From Inia geoffrensis (lineage: Eukaryota > Chordata > Mammalia > Artiodactyla > Iniidae): a stretch of 64,000 nucleotides of DNA. Numbering within the stretch: position 1 is the first letter of the stretch; every line of letters starts with the position of its first letter. The position numbers were made by a program, and so were the translations under genes. The notes beneath the pieces were generated by a model. That model worked only from the letters and a program-made list of their open reading frames with translations. It was not told the DNA's origin and did no database searches. Location of the stretch: the NCBI GenBank assembly GCA_036417435.1, contig CM070911.1:6634001-6698000 (forward strand). The letters run 5' to 3'. Positions 1-41,678 of the stretch are shown in pieces.

Positions 1-520
1 ATCAGTGCAGGGCTTTAAAGAATATTCCCTAAGACTAGCAAAGTGTCAAAACACTGAAACATAAGATAAAATTAAGTTGATACTTTTTCCTTGTAAATAT
101 CATAGTTCCTACCCCCATGATAATATTCTCTAATCATGATTAAGAAAAGAGAATGATAAGCATCTCAGTAAAGTCCCCTCATGTTACCATAGGATTAATT
201 CCTTTTCAGTGTCCCTCAGAAAACTGAAAGCTCTTTAGGGAAGAACCTTCTTTGTGGATGCATCCATTTAACATTGAAATACGTTTTGGCATTCATGTCC
301 TCTTGATGTTCTGGGATTCACATAAACCCCTAAAGAGGGTAGACTGCGTGAGTGAAAGAGGTTAATCAGAAAGGATCTTTCCAGCCATCTTTGATGAAAA
401 AGATTGATGGAAGTCTTGAAAAACTTGAGAAAAATGTAGGTGGACTAATGGATTTCAGGACTCACTTGTGCACCAGTTCTCAACTCTGGCTGCACATTAG
501 AATCACTTAGGGAGCTTTTT

Positions 521-907
521 AAAATACCAGTGAAGGACTTCCCTGGTGACGCAGTGGTTAAGAACCCGCCTGCCGATGCAGGGGACATGGGTTCCATCCC
601 TGGCCTGTGAAGATCCCATGTGCCATGGAACAACTAAGCCCATGTGCCACAACTGCTGAGCCTGCACTCTAAAGCCTGTGAGCTACAACTATTGAGTCCA
701 CGTGCCACAACTACTGAAGCCCGTCCGCCTAGAGCCCGTGCTCTGCAACAAGAGAAGCCACCGCAATGAGAAGCCCGCGTGCCGCAACGAAGAGTAACCC
801 CTACTCGCCACAACTAGAGAAAGCCCGCGTGCAGCAACGAAGACCCAGCGCAGCCAAAAATAAGTAAATTTTACAGAAATAAAATTAAAAAATAAAATAC
901 GAGTGAA
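521..907 (+). mobile_element. Long CHR-type tRNA-derived SINE with TSD
   Basis: Full-length element (ttccctggtgacgcagtgg head with GGTTCCATCCC B-box-like site, repeated 'cacaactactga' body, A-rich tail). Target-site duplication AAAATACCAGTGAA / AAAATACGAGTGAA at 521-534 and 894-907. It lies inside an older MITE. Confidence 0.95.
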
Positions 908-943
908 TCTGAGAGAATGACCTTGGCCTTTTATTTTTAAGTT

Positions 944-1083
944 CTCTGGGTGATTTTTTTTTTGGCCGCATGGCAAGGCTTGTGGCATCTTAGATCCCCG
1001 ACCAGGGATTGAACCCGGGCCCTCGGCAGTGAAAGCGTGCAGTTCTAACCACTGGACTGCCAGGGAATTACCTCTAGGTGATT
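944..1083 (-). mobile_element. Short CHR/Bov-tA-type SINE, reverse, with TSD
   Basis: tRNA-derived ~115-bp element in reverse (poly-T head, ends ggactgccagggaa). TSD CTCTGGGTGATT / CTCTAGGTGATT. It splits the same MITE as its neighbour. Confidence 0.92.
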
Positions 1084-1607
1084 CTTATGTGCAGCCAGAG
1101 TTGGGAACCAGTGCTATAGTGTAATAGTGTTCTAAATTTTTTGTAGCTGCTCATTGTTTGAAGTTTTTACACAATGACTTGTACTGCGTACTGCTAAACC
1201 ATTTATTCTTGCCGCTTGCTCAAAAGCGCATAAAATAAGAAAATATCACAAATGCAAATCTAAAGTCTCATTTCAAATTTGATGAAATTTGTTGGAGGTA
1301 GGATTTTATCTTCTATCTAGATAGGTTTTCCATATACCTCAGTAGATTTCTTTCCTCATGATCATGACCTTTTTCTCTAAGATATTGAGAATATGTCTCA
1401 AGTTCATTAATATAGAGGTTATCTTTGTGGGCTGATTTTTGGAATATATTATTCCCATTAGTTAGGTTTAATAATTGAAACACTGGATGGTTTATGACTG
1501 AATTACTTTACACATTTTGAATTAGACACAAGCACTGCATCTAAATTCATCAGTTATAGGCCATTTTTTTCTATTGAACCTCACTTTCAAGAATTTATGA
1601 GCTGAAC

Positions 1608-2195
1608 TATTTACAATAGGTAGGACATGGAAGCAACCTAAGTGTCCCATCGACAGGTGAATGGATAAAGAAGATGTGGCACATATATACAATGGAATAT
1701 TACTCAGCCATAAAAAGAAGTGAAATTGAGTTATCTGTAGTGAGGTGGATGGATCTAGAGTCTGTCATACAGAGTGAAGTAAGAGAAAAACAAAAACCAT
1801 ATGCTAACACATATATATGGAATCTTAAAAAATGGTTCCGATGAACCTAGGGACAGGACAGGAATACAGACAGACATAGAGAACGGACTTGAGGACATGG
1901 GGAGGGGGAAACGGTAAGCTGGGACGAAGTGAGAGGGTAGCATGGACATATATACACCACCAAATGTAAAATAGACAGCTAGTGGGAAGTAGCCGCATAG
2001 CACAGGGAGATCAGCTCGGTGCCTTGTGACCACCTAGAGGGGTGGGATAGGGAGGGTGGGAGGGAGACGCAAGAGGGAGGAGATACGGGGATATATTTAT
2101 ACGTATAGCTGATTCACTTTGTTACACAGCAGAAACTAACACACCATTGTAAAGCAATTATACTCCAATAAAGATGTTAAAAAAATAAACTTTGG
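1608..2195 (+). mobile_element. 5'-truncated L1, 3' end
   Basis: Carries the end of ORF2 (aggacatggaagcaacctaa) and the artiodactyl L1 3' UTR ending ctccaataaagatg plus an A-rich tail. A 15-bp left TSD (1589-1603) recurs only at 2919-2933, beyond extra sequence. Confidence 0.93.
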
Positions 2196-2582
2196 CAAGA
2201 AGTGGCAAAAAAAATATAAACAAAATAAAGTGATCAGGGAAGCTGGTAGACTTATGAGTAATTTTATAATTGGTTTTACTTGAATGATCTGTTAGAAATG
2301 GCATGAAACTCCCATTACTTTCAGAATGTAAAGACTAGTGGTAGAAGTGTAACACGGAGAGGATCTGAAGATATTGAAAGTAAAATGGAACTCAGTAATT
2401 GTCCTTTTAGATATTAATGGAGTATAAAGTCTTTTGACCAATTAAAAAAAAAAAATACTGCTGAGAGAAATTAAAGAAGACCTAAATAAATAGGTCTCTG
2501 AATTGGATGATCTCTACTTTCCTGTTCAGTGGATTGAAGCTACTCAAGAAGTACTTAGCAATTGCTTTTAAAAGATATCAGT

Positions 2583-2918
2583 TTGGGACTTCGCTGGTGG
2601 GCCAGTGGTAAAAAATCTGCCTTACAATGCAGGTTACACGGGTTTGAGCCCTGGTCCGGGAAGATCCCACATGCCACGGTGCAACTAAGCCCATGTGCCA
2701 CAACTACTGAGCCTGTGCTCTGGAGCCCATGGGCCACAACTACTGAACCCACGTGCTGCAACTACTGAAGCCTGTGTGCCTAGAGCCCATGCTCCGCGAC
2801 AAGAGAAGCCACTGTAGTGAGAAGCCTGCGCACCGCAAAGAAGAGTAGCCCCCGCTCGCTGCAACTAGAGAAAGCCCGCGTGCAGCAACAAAGACCCAAC
2901 ACAGCCAAAAATAAATAA
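2583..2918 (+). mobile_element. Long CHR-type SINE
   Basis: Same long subfamily as at 535-893, ending acacagccaaaaataaataaaa. It sits at the right end of a probable L1 3'-transduced segment and lacks a clear TSD of its own. Confidence 0.92.
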
Positions 2919-2947
2919 AAGAATTTATGAGCTAAAGATAATAGTAA

Positions 2948-34134
<31,187 letters not shown>

Positions 34135-34198
34135 TAACCTTATGTCTCTGTAGATGTTAAACTTTTTTGTAATGCTTGCCTCTACTTCTGTTACTTAA

Positions 34199-34204
34199 AA
34201 TAAA
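34199..34204 (+). terminator. CPSF3: CPSF3 poly(A) signal AATAAA
   Basis: Canonical AATAAA 65 nt after the CPSF3 stop codon, implying a very short 3' UTR. A T-rich run follows. Functional use is inferred from position only. Confidence 0.75.
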
Positions 34205-35289
34205 ATACATTAATTTCTCTGGGGTAGCCTATTTACTTTTGATGGCAAATGGCCTTTATTCCAGCACCTATTTGAATGCTGCTAAATTACCAACTCATTT
34301 GTCCATTATTCTAGCACTGCTACATAAACTGCCGTTACTGAATTTGCTGCTAGGGTTGTGTGCAGCTCCCACTGAGACCTTTAAGATCTGCTCGTAGCAG
34401 CTGAAACAGAATGTATTATTGTCCGTTTTCAGGAAGGAAATGAGTGATGGTTTGAATTTTCATATCCATTTTCTGAATTTGAATTAATAATTACATATTA
34501 TCACTTAAAGTTTTAAGCCCTATTTCTATTTCTTCCCTCCCATTATTCTTGACAAATTATTTATATGTCTGTAAAATTGGAACTTTTGAGATTCAATAAT
34601 ATTTTCTTTCTATGTCTACATTCAATTCAGAGATATTCAAAATATAATTTTTATGACTCAGGTTCAAGGGTTCGTCATGTGTGTTGAATCGTTCCCTGTA
34701 TAACTTAATCATTAATCCATTTTCTTCCAAGTACGAGCAGTTCAGACTTGCAAGTAACTGGACACAGGACTGTCGGGTGCCGGGTGCTGGGAGAGCAGGT
34801 CGACTGCCTGGGGCGGCTTTGGCCTCTACTTCAGTGAAGGGTCTGGCTGCTCCCTCAGCAGAGGGGGTGGGAACAAGCACGGGAAGGGGCAGCTAAAGAG
34901 CTGTTACACTCACTGTCAAGCTAAAGCCATCGGTCAGCCACAGTCACTAATTTGCACTGACATTGCTTAGTCCTTCCCTGTGCTTTGGTGACACACTTCG
35001 GTGCCTGAATCTGAATTTTTACTTGAAACCAAATACATTTATTTCTATAAGATACCCTACTTTGTCTTTGGCCCAAACCAAAGGCCTAAGGGTCACCTTT
35101 TATAAGTGTCATATAAGAGTGTGTTATGATGTTAAAACATTTTTAAGTTACAAAAGCTACACACTTGTGATATCTTTACCACGCAGGGTTATACACAGCA
35201 AAAATGGCAAGCCCTTTCTGCTAGCCCCTCTCCCTGAGGTAGCCGATTTCAGTTAAGGATTCTAAATTGCTCTTGAATCTGTCCTCGTC
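34205..35289. other. CPSF3-IAH1 intergenic sequence
   Basis: AT-rich sequence following the CPSF3 poly(A) signal. No gene recognised; short open frames at 34593-34896 on both strands overlap in GC-rich sequence and look accidental. Confidence 0.55.
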
Positions 35290-35480
35290 TCATCTCCACT
35301 GTGGCTTGGAGTCCAAGTCATCTTTTCCCCTCTGGTTCCTGCCCCAGCCTCCCTCCCTCCTCTCCCTATAGGCTGATTTCTAAAATAACAGATCTGCTGA
35401 AAGCCTCCCTGAAAATCCTTCAGGGCTTCTTTACTGTGATTAATTAGGATGAAATCCAAACACCTTAACTTGGCCTAACA
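35290..35480 (-). mobile_element. L2-like remnant
   Basis: gaaaatccttcagggcttct and aggatgaaatccaaacacct match the common L2 3' pattern in weak form. Orientation less certain. Confidence 0.45.
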
Positions 35481-35485
35481 GGGGT

Positions 35486-35640
35486 TCTCTACCCTGGCTG
35501 CATATTGGAATCACCTGGGGAGCATTAAAAATGTACTGATGCCCACGACCTACCATCAGAAGTGTTGTTAGTTGGTCTAGAGTGGTGGTCCTTTATCAGC
35601 ACATTCTTAAAGCTCCCAGTTGATTCTAGCTGAAGCCAGG
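35486..35640. mobile_element. hAT-type MITE remnant
   Basis: ggggttctctaccctggctg and gaatcacctggggagcatta match the same MITE type as at 471-1114, closed by an inverted copy near 35600-35640. Confidence 0.6.
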
Positions 35641-35884
35641 GAAATCCAGCCTGAAGACGGGGTCCCGCTCTGTATCGCCCTACCTGCCTCTCCAGCTCCA
35701 GCCACTCTCCCCCACAACACCCTACGTCCAAACCATGGGAAGGGCAGCTATTCTAACACACACTGCTCCCCTTCTGGTTTTCACCTTAAGCTCAGTTGTT
35801 TCAAGACACCCTTCTGGCTCGATTTTATCACAGCTGTCACACTTCATTCAGTGCTTGAGCAGACCTGAACCAGGCTCTTCTGTC

Positions 35885-36310
35885 TTCTCTCTAGGCGCCC
35901 CCCCTCCACCTTGGGTCCTGTCCTTGGCCCCTTCAGCCCAGTTGTAGCAAGAATCCCGCCGAGTCGGTTTAGCAAAAATCCCTCCCTCTTGGTCTGATCC
36001 CCCTGGGTAGCTGCTCAAACTCCTCATCCTGATGTCACCCTGCCCTGCCTTCAGCAAGAACCCCGGTCAGGGCAGTTTAGCAAGGATTTCCCCTGCCTCT
36101 TAGTACTTTTACATTCACCTGACCCCTCACCCTGCTCCTTGGCTATAAATCCCTTTTCTTTCTTGTATTTAGGGTTTAGCCTAATCACCCCTACTGCGAA
36201 AGTCCACCATCGTTGTCCTTCCTGGATAGTCGGCCTGTCTTTAGCAAATGTCGTCAATTTCTCTTTAACTGAGGTCAAAACGCTGGACAAATGCTTGCCT
36301 AATTTTACTT
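35885..36310 (+). mobile_element. Probable solo LTR of an endogenous retrovirus
   Basis: Contains a TATAAAT box (36144-36150) in an LTR-like setting and two ~58-bp direct repeats upstream (35944-36004, 36051-36110; 'agcaagaa..cc' and 'gtttagcaa' cores), like U3 repeats. No internal viral genes are present and no clear TSD was found. Ends are approximate. It lies ~600 bp upstream of the IAH1 ATG. Confidence 0.5.
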
Positions 36311-36816
36311 AACAAGAGAGGGCTGCGTGATGAACGAGCCCCTTGGAAGTGCTTGCGACTCGGTCAAACTGAACCCACCTTCGCGGGGTGGGTGACTCTG
36401 GATCTGGTGGCAGCCCCAAATAGCTCTCCTTTCGGGGTTGGTTTCCGCCTGGGGAACTGACAGGCGACAATGGCCAGAGGGCAGGTGGGCTCCCCGAGGG
36501 CAGGGTAGCCAACGCGCGCCCCGCATCTAACGACTCGCATAAGTGAACAAAAAGCGAATGCATGCAGGAGGCCAAGCTTTTGTAAACGGACAAAAATGAG
36601 CTTTCCAAGAAGCAACAGCTATCGCACGTCTTAAAAGTGACCGGTTGGTCGCCGAAGGAGCCCTGCTACTGGATCCCCGCTACTGGAGCCCGGACGGAGC
36701 GACCCGGGAAAGAGAGCCAGCGTGCGAAGACAGCTAACGAGCAAAGGCGTCCGACTCCGCAGGAGCCTCCGCCTCCCAGCCCCCCGGGAGCCCCTCCTCC
36801 CGGCCGCTCGCCCCAC

Positions 36817-36870
36817 CCGGATATCCGGCCTTCCCCCGCCCCCCGCTATTCGCCTCGCCCGGATATCCGG
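36817..36870. repeat. Tandem pair of 12-bp palindromes CCGGATATCCGG
   Basis: Two identical perfect palindromes (36817-36828 and 36859-36870), 42 bp apart in similar GC-rich contexts, lie within 85 bp upstream of the IAH1 start codon. Each half resembles an ETS-type CCGGA core, though the flanking bases are not the usual GAAGT. Confidence 0.85.
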
Positions 36871-36899
36871 CGTGGCCCCGCCTCCCGGCTACCGGGATA

Positions 36900-36980
36900 A
36901 TGGCGCTGTGCGAGGCGGTGGTGTGCGGAAGCTCTGTGCTCTGGCCTCGGGTGTTGCTCTTCGGTGACTCCATCACCCAG
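36900..36980 (+). pseudogene. IAH1: IAH1 exon 1 (coding part)
   Basis: ATG to CAG, 27 codons, MALCEAVVCGSSVLWPRV then LLFGDSITQ. Contains the GDSIT block-I nucleophile serine. The start codon sits in a weak context (gataATGG) but matches the family N terminus. Donor gtactg. Confidence 0.95.
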
Positions 36981-37130
36981 GTACTGCCGCTCGGCGCTGT
37001 CCATTCCGCGGAACTCGGCTCGGCCCCCACGTGGCCCGGTCTCTTGGGCGTCCTCGCCGCGCCCTCGGGGGGGAGGCACCCTGGCCGAGAGCCGCGGGCC
37101 AGGCTTCATCGGTGATTCCTGGCTCCCCTC

Positions 37131-38927
37131 TCCGCGCAGGAGGGGCCCATTCCTCCCGACTGTTACGAGGTTGTCGGGGCCGCCTCCCTGCACCCCGCTT
37201 CCCCCAGCAGATGCTGCCCCAAGGCCTGGACGCTCACGGAGCGTCGTGTCCCCGCCGCCTCCAGGGCCCCTTGGTGACACCCTGGCAGTGGTTCATTTCT
37301 CGGTGTTGGTAACTTCAGGGAGGGTGACATCTTCAGGAGGGCAGCGCGGCGTCGCAGTCCTGGACACACGTTCCGTTTAGTCTTAGGGGGCCTGTTTGAC
37401 GGATGAGACGAAGTGCAGGGAAGTTCAGGGACTTGTCCACGCCACGCGCTGGGAGTGACAGGGCCTGGGCTGGCCGCTCTTTCCTTTCTGTGTCATTTTT
37501 CATAGAGATTTTCGGAAGTCCTGGCACGTTGTTTTCATCGTAGTGTCTTCCTGGTCAGTGGCTGTTGTCCTTTTCCCTGAAAGGTACTTTGAATTTGCTC
37601 ACAGCGGGAACAGTGCTTTGTGTGCCACGCGGAGCTTCCTGGGGCGTCACCTTGCACAGATCACGGCGGCACCTGAAGCACTTCCTGCAGTTTCGTACGT
37701 CCCATTCCATGCGGAAAACACTCAACCCCCGTGCTTCATCTGATGGAACATCTCGCCGCTCTCTTCAATGAGATGCCGCCAAGTGATACCGACCAGGGTT
37801 CTTGGCCTTCCCAAGTCAGTAGAAATGGATAAGAGGTCAGTCCAGAAATTCAGGCAGGGCTTGACTGGGGCTCCTGCAGCTGCAGGAGGGGAGCGAAAAC
37901 AATAACAGGTTCCCTTGCTCGCTCCGCCCCCCCCCCAAAAGGGGCCCGAGCGGTGGGAGGCGAGCTCGTTCCTTAAATGGGGTGAGGGTAGGGGTGTGTC
38001 CAGGGGTCGGGCGGAGGGGCGGCTGAGGTGTTTCGCCCACCCCCTGGCGGTGTCGAGAGCAGGGGGAACGCGCAGGACCCTGCTTTGGCTCCCGACAGAC
38101 ACTCTGCTTTGGCTCTCTGCTCTTCAGAAGTGGCAGTTGGGTTTTTGGCCTTTTTTGTGTCTTGTCCATAATTTGCCCCAGCTGCGCAGGGACGCAGTTA
38201 TTTTTAGTCCCTTAGCGTTTCTTTGTATTCTGTTGCTGAAGGAGGAGACGTAGGTCCAGGGGCAAGCTCTGCAGCCGAGGACCCCAGGTCCCAGATCACC
38301 TTTTCAGCCAAGATTATTTCAACTCTCATTCAAGGAAAAATAGGTGTTACTTCAGGGAGGGGGAGTACGTTTTAAAAATTACCTTCCCATGGTGTTTTTC
38401 ATTTTGTTTTGTTTTATTCTTCTTACATTCAGACATGACTTCCTAAACCAGTTTTCTGTGTGTATGCTAACAATTGGTAACATTATTTTTAGGCATCTAG
38501 GGCAGTAAGGACTCTCCAAGTTCCATGGGAATGTATATCAAAAAATATTCACCCTGAGTTCTGTAATTAATTTCTTTATTCTTTCAACTATGAAGAGGTA
38601 GTGTAGTGTGGATTTCACTTCCTAACTGAACATACAGTTGATTTCATCTCTTGTACCTAGATGTAAGTAGCTTTTCTAGATAACAGTGAGTCTAATATAG
38701 GTCTCAATAAAATGCAGGTGATTGGCTCAAATCCAATTGACAGGGAAGAAAACTACCTCTTGCTTCCAGAGTGCGGCTGAGGTGTAGCTCTAGTAATCCC
38801 TAAGACCTCGGAGCAAAGCAAATGGTGAAGGCCGAGAAGTCAGGGAGTAAAAGGGAAAACGAGGGGAGTTGCCGAGCAGTGTGGCCTAATTACATTGATG
38901 AAGTGTAATGGGCTTTTCTTTCTGCAG
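37131..38927. other. IAH1 intron 1
   Basis: First ~900 bp are GC-rich and continue the promoter CpG region; the remainder is unremarkable. Contains a C9 run near 37928. No repeat recognised. Confidence 0.55.
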
Positions 38928-38980
38928 TTTTCTTTCCAGCAGGGTGGGTGGGGAGCGTCACTGGCGGACAAGCTGGTCAG
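38928..38980 (+). pseudogene. IAH1: IAH1 exon 2
   Basis: Acceptor ctgcag, donor gtgaga, 53 nt; FSFQQGGWGASLADKLV plus two bases of Arg. Carries the block-II glycine. Intact. Confidence 0.94.
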
Positions 38981-39364
38981 GTGAGAGTAGTTTCTAGATT
39001 CCTACTTGACTGTTTATTGATGGAGAAAAGAGTGAATGATGCAGTTTGAAACAGTAAGTTCCTCTTTTTTGTCTTTGCAGGCCTTTCCTAGTTAGTGTGT
39101 ATCAGGGGTTGGGGGAGAGAAGGGCAGCGCTCAGGTTCAGTTAAACTTTGCCACCTCATGAAACCAAACCCTAAAAGTTGTAAAATATATTAGGGGCTTG
39201 GATCTGAAAATACAGCTATTCACTATCTAAACAAGACAAGTTCTTTTTCAGTTACGGTGGGTACGAGTTAAATAATTAGCAAGGAGTTCAACTGAAAGAA
39301 TACAAAATATATTCTAAAACCAAAGTTGGATTCATTTTTGGATAGAGATTTTTCCCCCCAGATT

Positions 39365-39455
39365 CTCTTTATAAAAGATATCAAATATATAAAATAATAA
39401 AATATATCAGATATATAAAAATATTTTAAAATATATCAGATTAATAAAAATAGTG
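39365..39455. repeat. AT-rich low-complexity tract
   Basis: Repeated 'atatatcagatatataaaa'-like units in IAH1 intron 2. Confidence 0.8.
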
Positions 39456-39504
39456 ATGATTTTGGTATTCCATTTGCCAAATGGAAATCATTAAAAGGGA
39501 AACA

Positions 39505-39790
39505 GTGTTCCAGTTCAGGTGCCAGATACTTTAAAATACTTCATGTTTATTGTCTCATTTAATCTCTACAACTGCCCAGTAATACAGTGATTTATCATCC
39601 TCCTCTCCATCTTAAAGCTGAGAAAAATAAGGTGGAGAGAGGTAGATAACAAAGTCACACAACTAAGAAGTGTCAGGTGGCCTGGCCCCAGAGCCCAGGA
39701 TCCTCCGGCTCTGGGGATGACAAGGGCCCTGCTCTCCTGTCGGGGGGTGAGTCAGCTGCTGTGCACTTAAGCAAGCGCCTGGCCCGTGAG
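39505..39790 (+). mobile_element. MIR SINE
   Basis: Order: actttaaaatacttcatg, ctcatttaatctctacaact, gctgagaaaaataagg, aaagtcacacaactaagaag, typical of MIR. Confidence 0.7.
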
Positions 39791-40129
39791 AAGTGCTCCA
39801 TAAGTACTGGCTCTTTTTCTTTTAAAATTCAGTACCTGTTTAATTAGTCCATTAACCTTTTCTGATCAAATAGGAGATATGGAAAAGCTAAATAATTATT
39901 CATATGGCCTGAAAAACTGCAGGCATTGCAAATGTTTCTCCAGTACATAATAATGTTAGTACTAAAATCGTGTCAGAATTGATTGTTTACAGGTGTGATT
40001 GCTAGCAGACCATTTAATTAGCAAGTAGTTATTTTTCAGAATTGAGAGTAATTATAGGAAACGATGAACTGCAGACAGTGTGTGGTCTGTTAGGTTTTAT
40101 CTGTGTCACTCTTAAAAGCATCTTGTGAC

Positions 40130-40460
40130 AACAGGCACAAAACCGAGCGGCCACCGGGAGGCCTCAGCTAGGTGAGTCCCGCCTCCCCTCTCCTGGGCTG
40201 ACTGCCCTCGGCCAAGCCCAAGAGAGCCCGTTGTGAACCAGAGTGGCACCGCGGCCCGGGAGCTAGAATCCAGGCAGAGCGGGCTCCTCCCGTGCGCGGG
40301 CGGGCGCGCCCACCTTCCACCAGGCAGGCCCACGGGAGAAAGCAGGAGGCCGTGTCGGGAGGGGCGTGCAGCAGAGGGACCGCAGCTCCAGCCCAGCCCC
40401 CCTTTCTGTGCCGCCAGCGCCGCCCTTTGTCCCACACCGACAGCTGCCCTTCGGAGGAAC
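40130..40460. other. CpG-rich patch inside IAH1 intron 2
   Basis: About 330 bp clearly richer in G+C and CpG (gtgcgcgggcgggcgcgccc) than the AT-rich flanks. No conserved coding frame is recognised; open frames here are typical GC-rich shadows. Confidence 0.55.
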
Positions 40461-41234
40461 ACCGTCTTTAGCCACGTTGAGGCTGGGGGTGAATCTTTTG
40501 CAGACCCAGGCCCCGACTGTCTGCTTTAGCCACGTGCAAGGCCCAGAACTGACTTGATTCAGTGTTTTAATTTCACCTAACTTCCAAGTTTGAAGGTTGT
40601 TAAGAGTCACCTTACTGTGACTGCCCTTCTGTACTGCCTATGTGGATAGCAATAAATTTAAAATATGTAATTGTGTCCCATAGTGACGTCCTTAAGTTTT
40701 AGCTTTAAATAAGATCTTTGTATACCCAGTACAAAAAGCATTTTAACCATTCTTAAATCCACTTAAATGCTTTTAATTTACTGATATATTTTCATCAATC
40801 TTTTTTTAGCCTTATCCAAGTATTTAACCAAAAATACTTGGTTTGAAAGGTTAGAAAAAACTCACCTCTTTCAGTTTTTAAAAGCTTCTGTTTGCTTTTA
40901 AAGATATGCTCTTGCCTGTTGTCATTTATAAAAACCTAATTTACATTTTTTCTGGAAGGCAGTCAATCTTACAGAGCCTGCATGTTTTGGAAGGAATCTT
41001 AGTTAATTCCTATCCTTTTCCCACCTTCATCTGAACTTAAATACCTGTTATTAGCCAGGAATTCATGTAAAAACCTTTCTTAATTTTCCAGTTTCTTCCA
41101 GCCTTTTGAATAATTTGGGCACGATTGATGATGTTATTCAATCCAGATATTTTTCCCCTTTCAGAAGGGAACTTTTAACAGTTTCAACCATGGGCCTCAC
41201 TAGCAGTTTTTTTGGTTCACAGCCTTATAATAAT

Positions 41235-41237
<3 letters not shown>

Positions 41238-41294
<57 letters not shown>
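41238..41294. repeat. (AT)n microsatellite, 57 bp
   Basis: Uninterrupted AT dinucleotide repeat in IAH1 intron 2. Confidence 0.99.
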
Positions 41295-41299
<5 letters not shown>

Positions 41300-41305
41300 G
41301 CTGGC

Positions 41306-41440
41306 ATGTATTGAGCTCCTTGTACATATCTGGCTACTACATTACTTTTAATCTTCACATATCCCAGCAGATTGGGTATTACTGTTCATCTCTCACATCT
41401 GGGAAGACTGAGGCCCAGAGGAATTAAGTTGTCAAGGCCT
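41306..41440 (+). mobile_element. MIR fragment
   Basis: catgtattgagctccttgta, aatcttcacatatccc, gactgaggcccagaggaatt. Confidence 0.65.
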
Positions 41441-41525
41441 CCCTGCCAGTAGAGGGCAGCGAGATGCAGGCACTGGCTGCTCTGCGTCACTGCCACAGCC
41501 ACAGGCCTCAGGGAGGGAGCTATTC

Positions 41526-41678
41526 CGCCTCTTGCTTTTTTTTTTCTTTTTTTTTTTGCGGTACACGGGCCTCTCACTGCTGTGTCCTCTCCCGTTGCGG
41601 AGCACAGGCTCCAGACGCGCAGGTTCAGCGGCCATGGCTCACGGGCCCAGCCGCTCCGCCTGCCTCTTGCTTTTTAAA
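41526..41678 (-). mobile_element. 5'-truncated CHR SINE with TSD
   Basis: Poly(T) head and only the tail-proximal ~110 bp of the element (to ccgctccgc), missing the tRNA-like part. TSD CCGCCTCTTGCTTTTT / CTGCCTCTTGCTTTTT shows it inserted already truncated. Confidence 0.88.

Larger units (their letters stand above)
471..1114. mobile_element. hAT-type MITE split by two SINEs
   Basis: The ends 471-507 and 1078-1114 are inverted copies of a GCACCAGTTCTCAACTCTGG-type terminal sequence (one side reads caagttgagaacc-like). With both SINEs removed a ~150-bp Charlie/MER-type MITE remains. The exact subfamily name is uncertain. Confidence 0.75.
36630..37130 (+). promoter_or_regulatory. IAH1: CpG-rich promoter and 5' end of IAH1
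   Basis: This is the most GC- and CpG-rich part of the intergenic region, with GC-box-like CCCCGCC strings and no TATA box near the start codon. It surrounds the IAH1 ATG at 36900 and continues into intron 1, as expected for a housekeeping CpG-island promoter. The transcription start cannot be placed from sequence alone. Confidence 0.75.

Noticed and set aside
36846..37280. 144-codon antisense open frame over the IAH1 promoter
   Set aside because: CpG-island composition (Gly/Arg/Pro-rich); no recognisable protein. A bidirectional transcript is possible but not supported.
40112..40610. Overlapping ~115-codon frames on both strands
   Set aside because: Produced by GC-rich composition; no splice context or homology.
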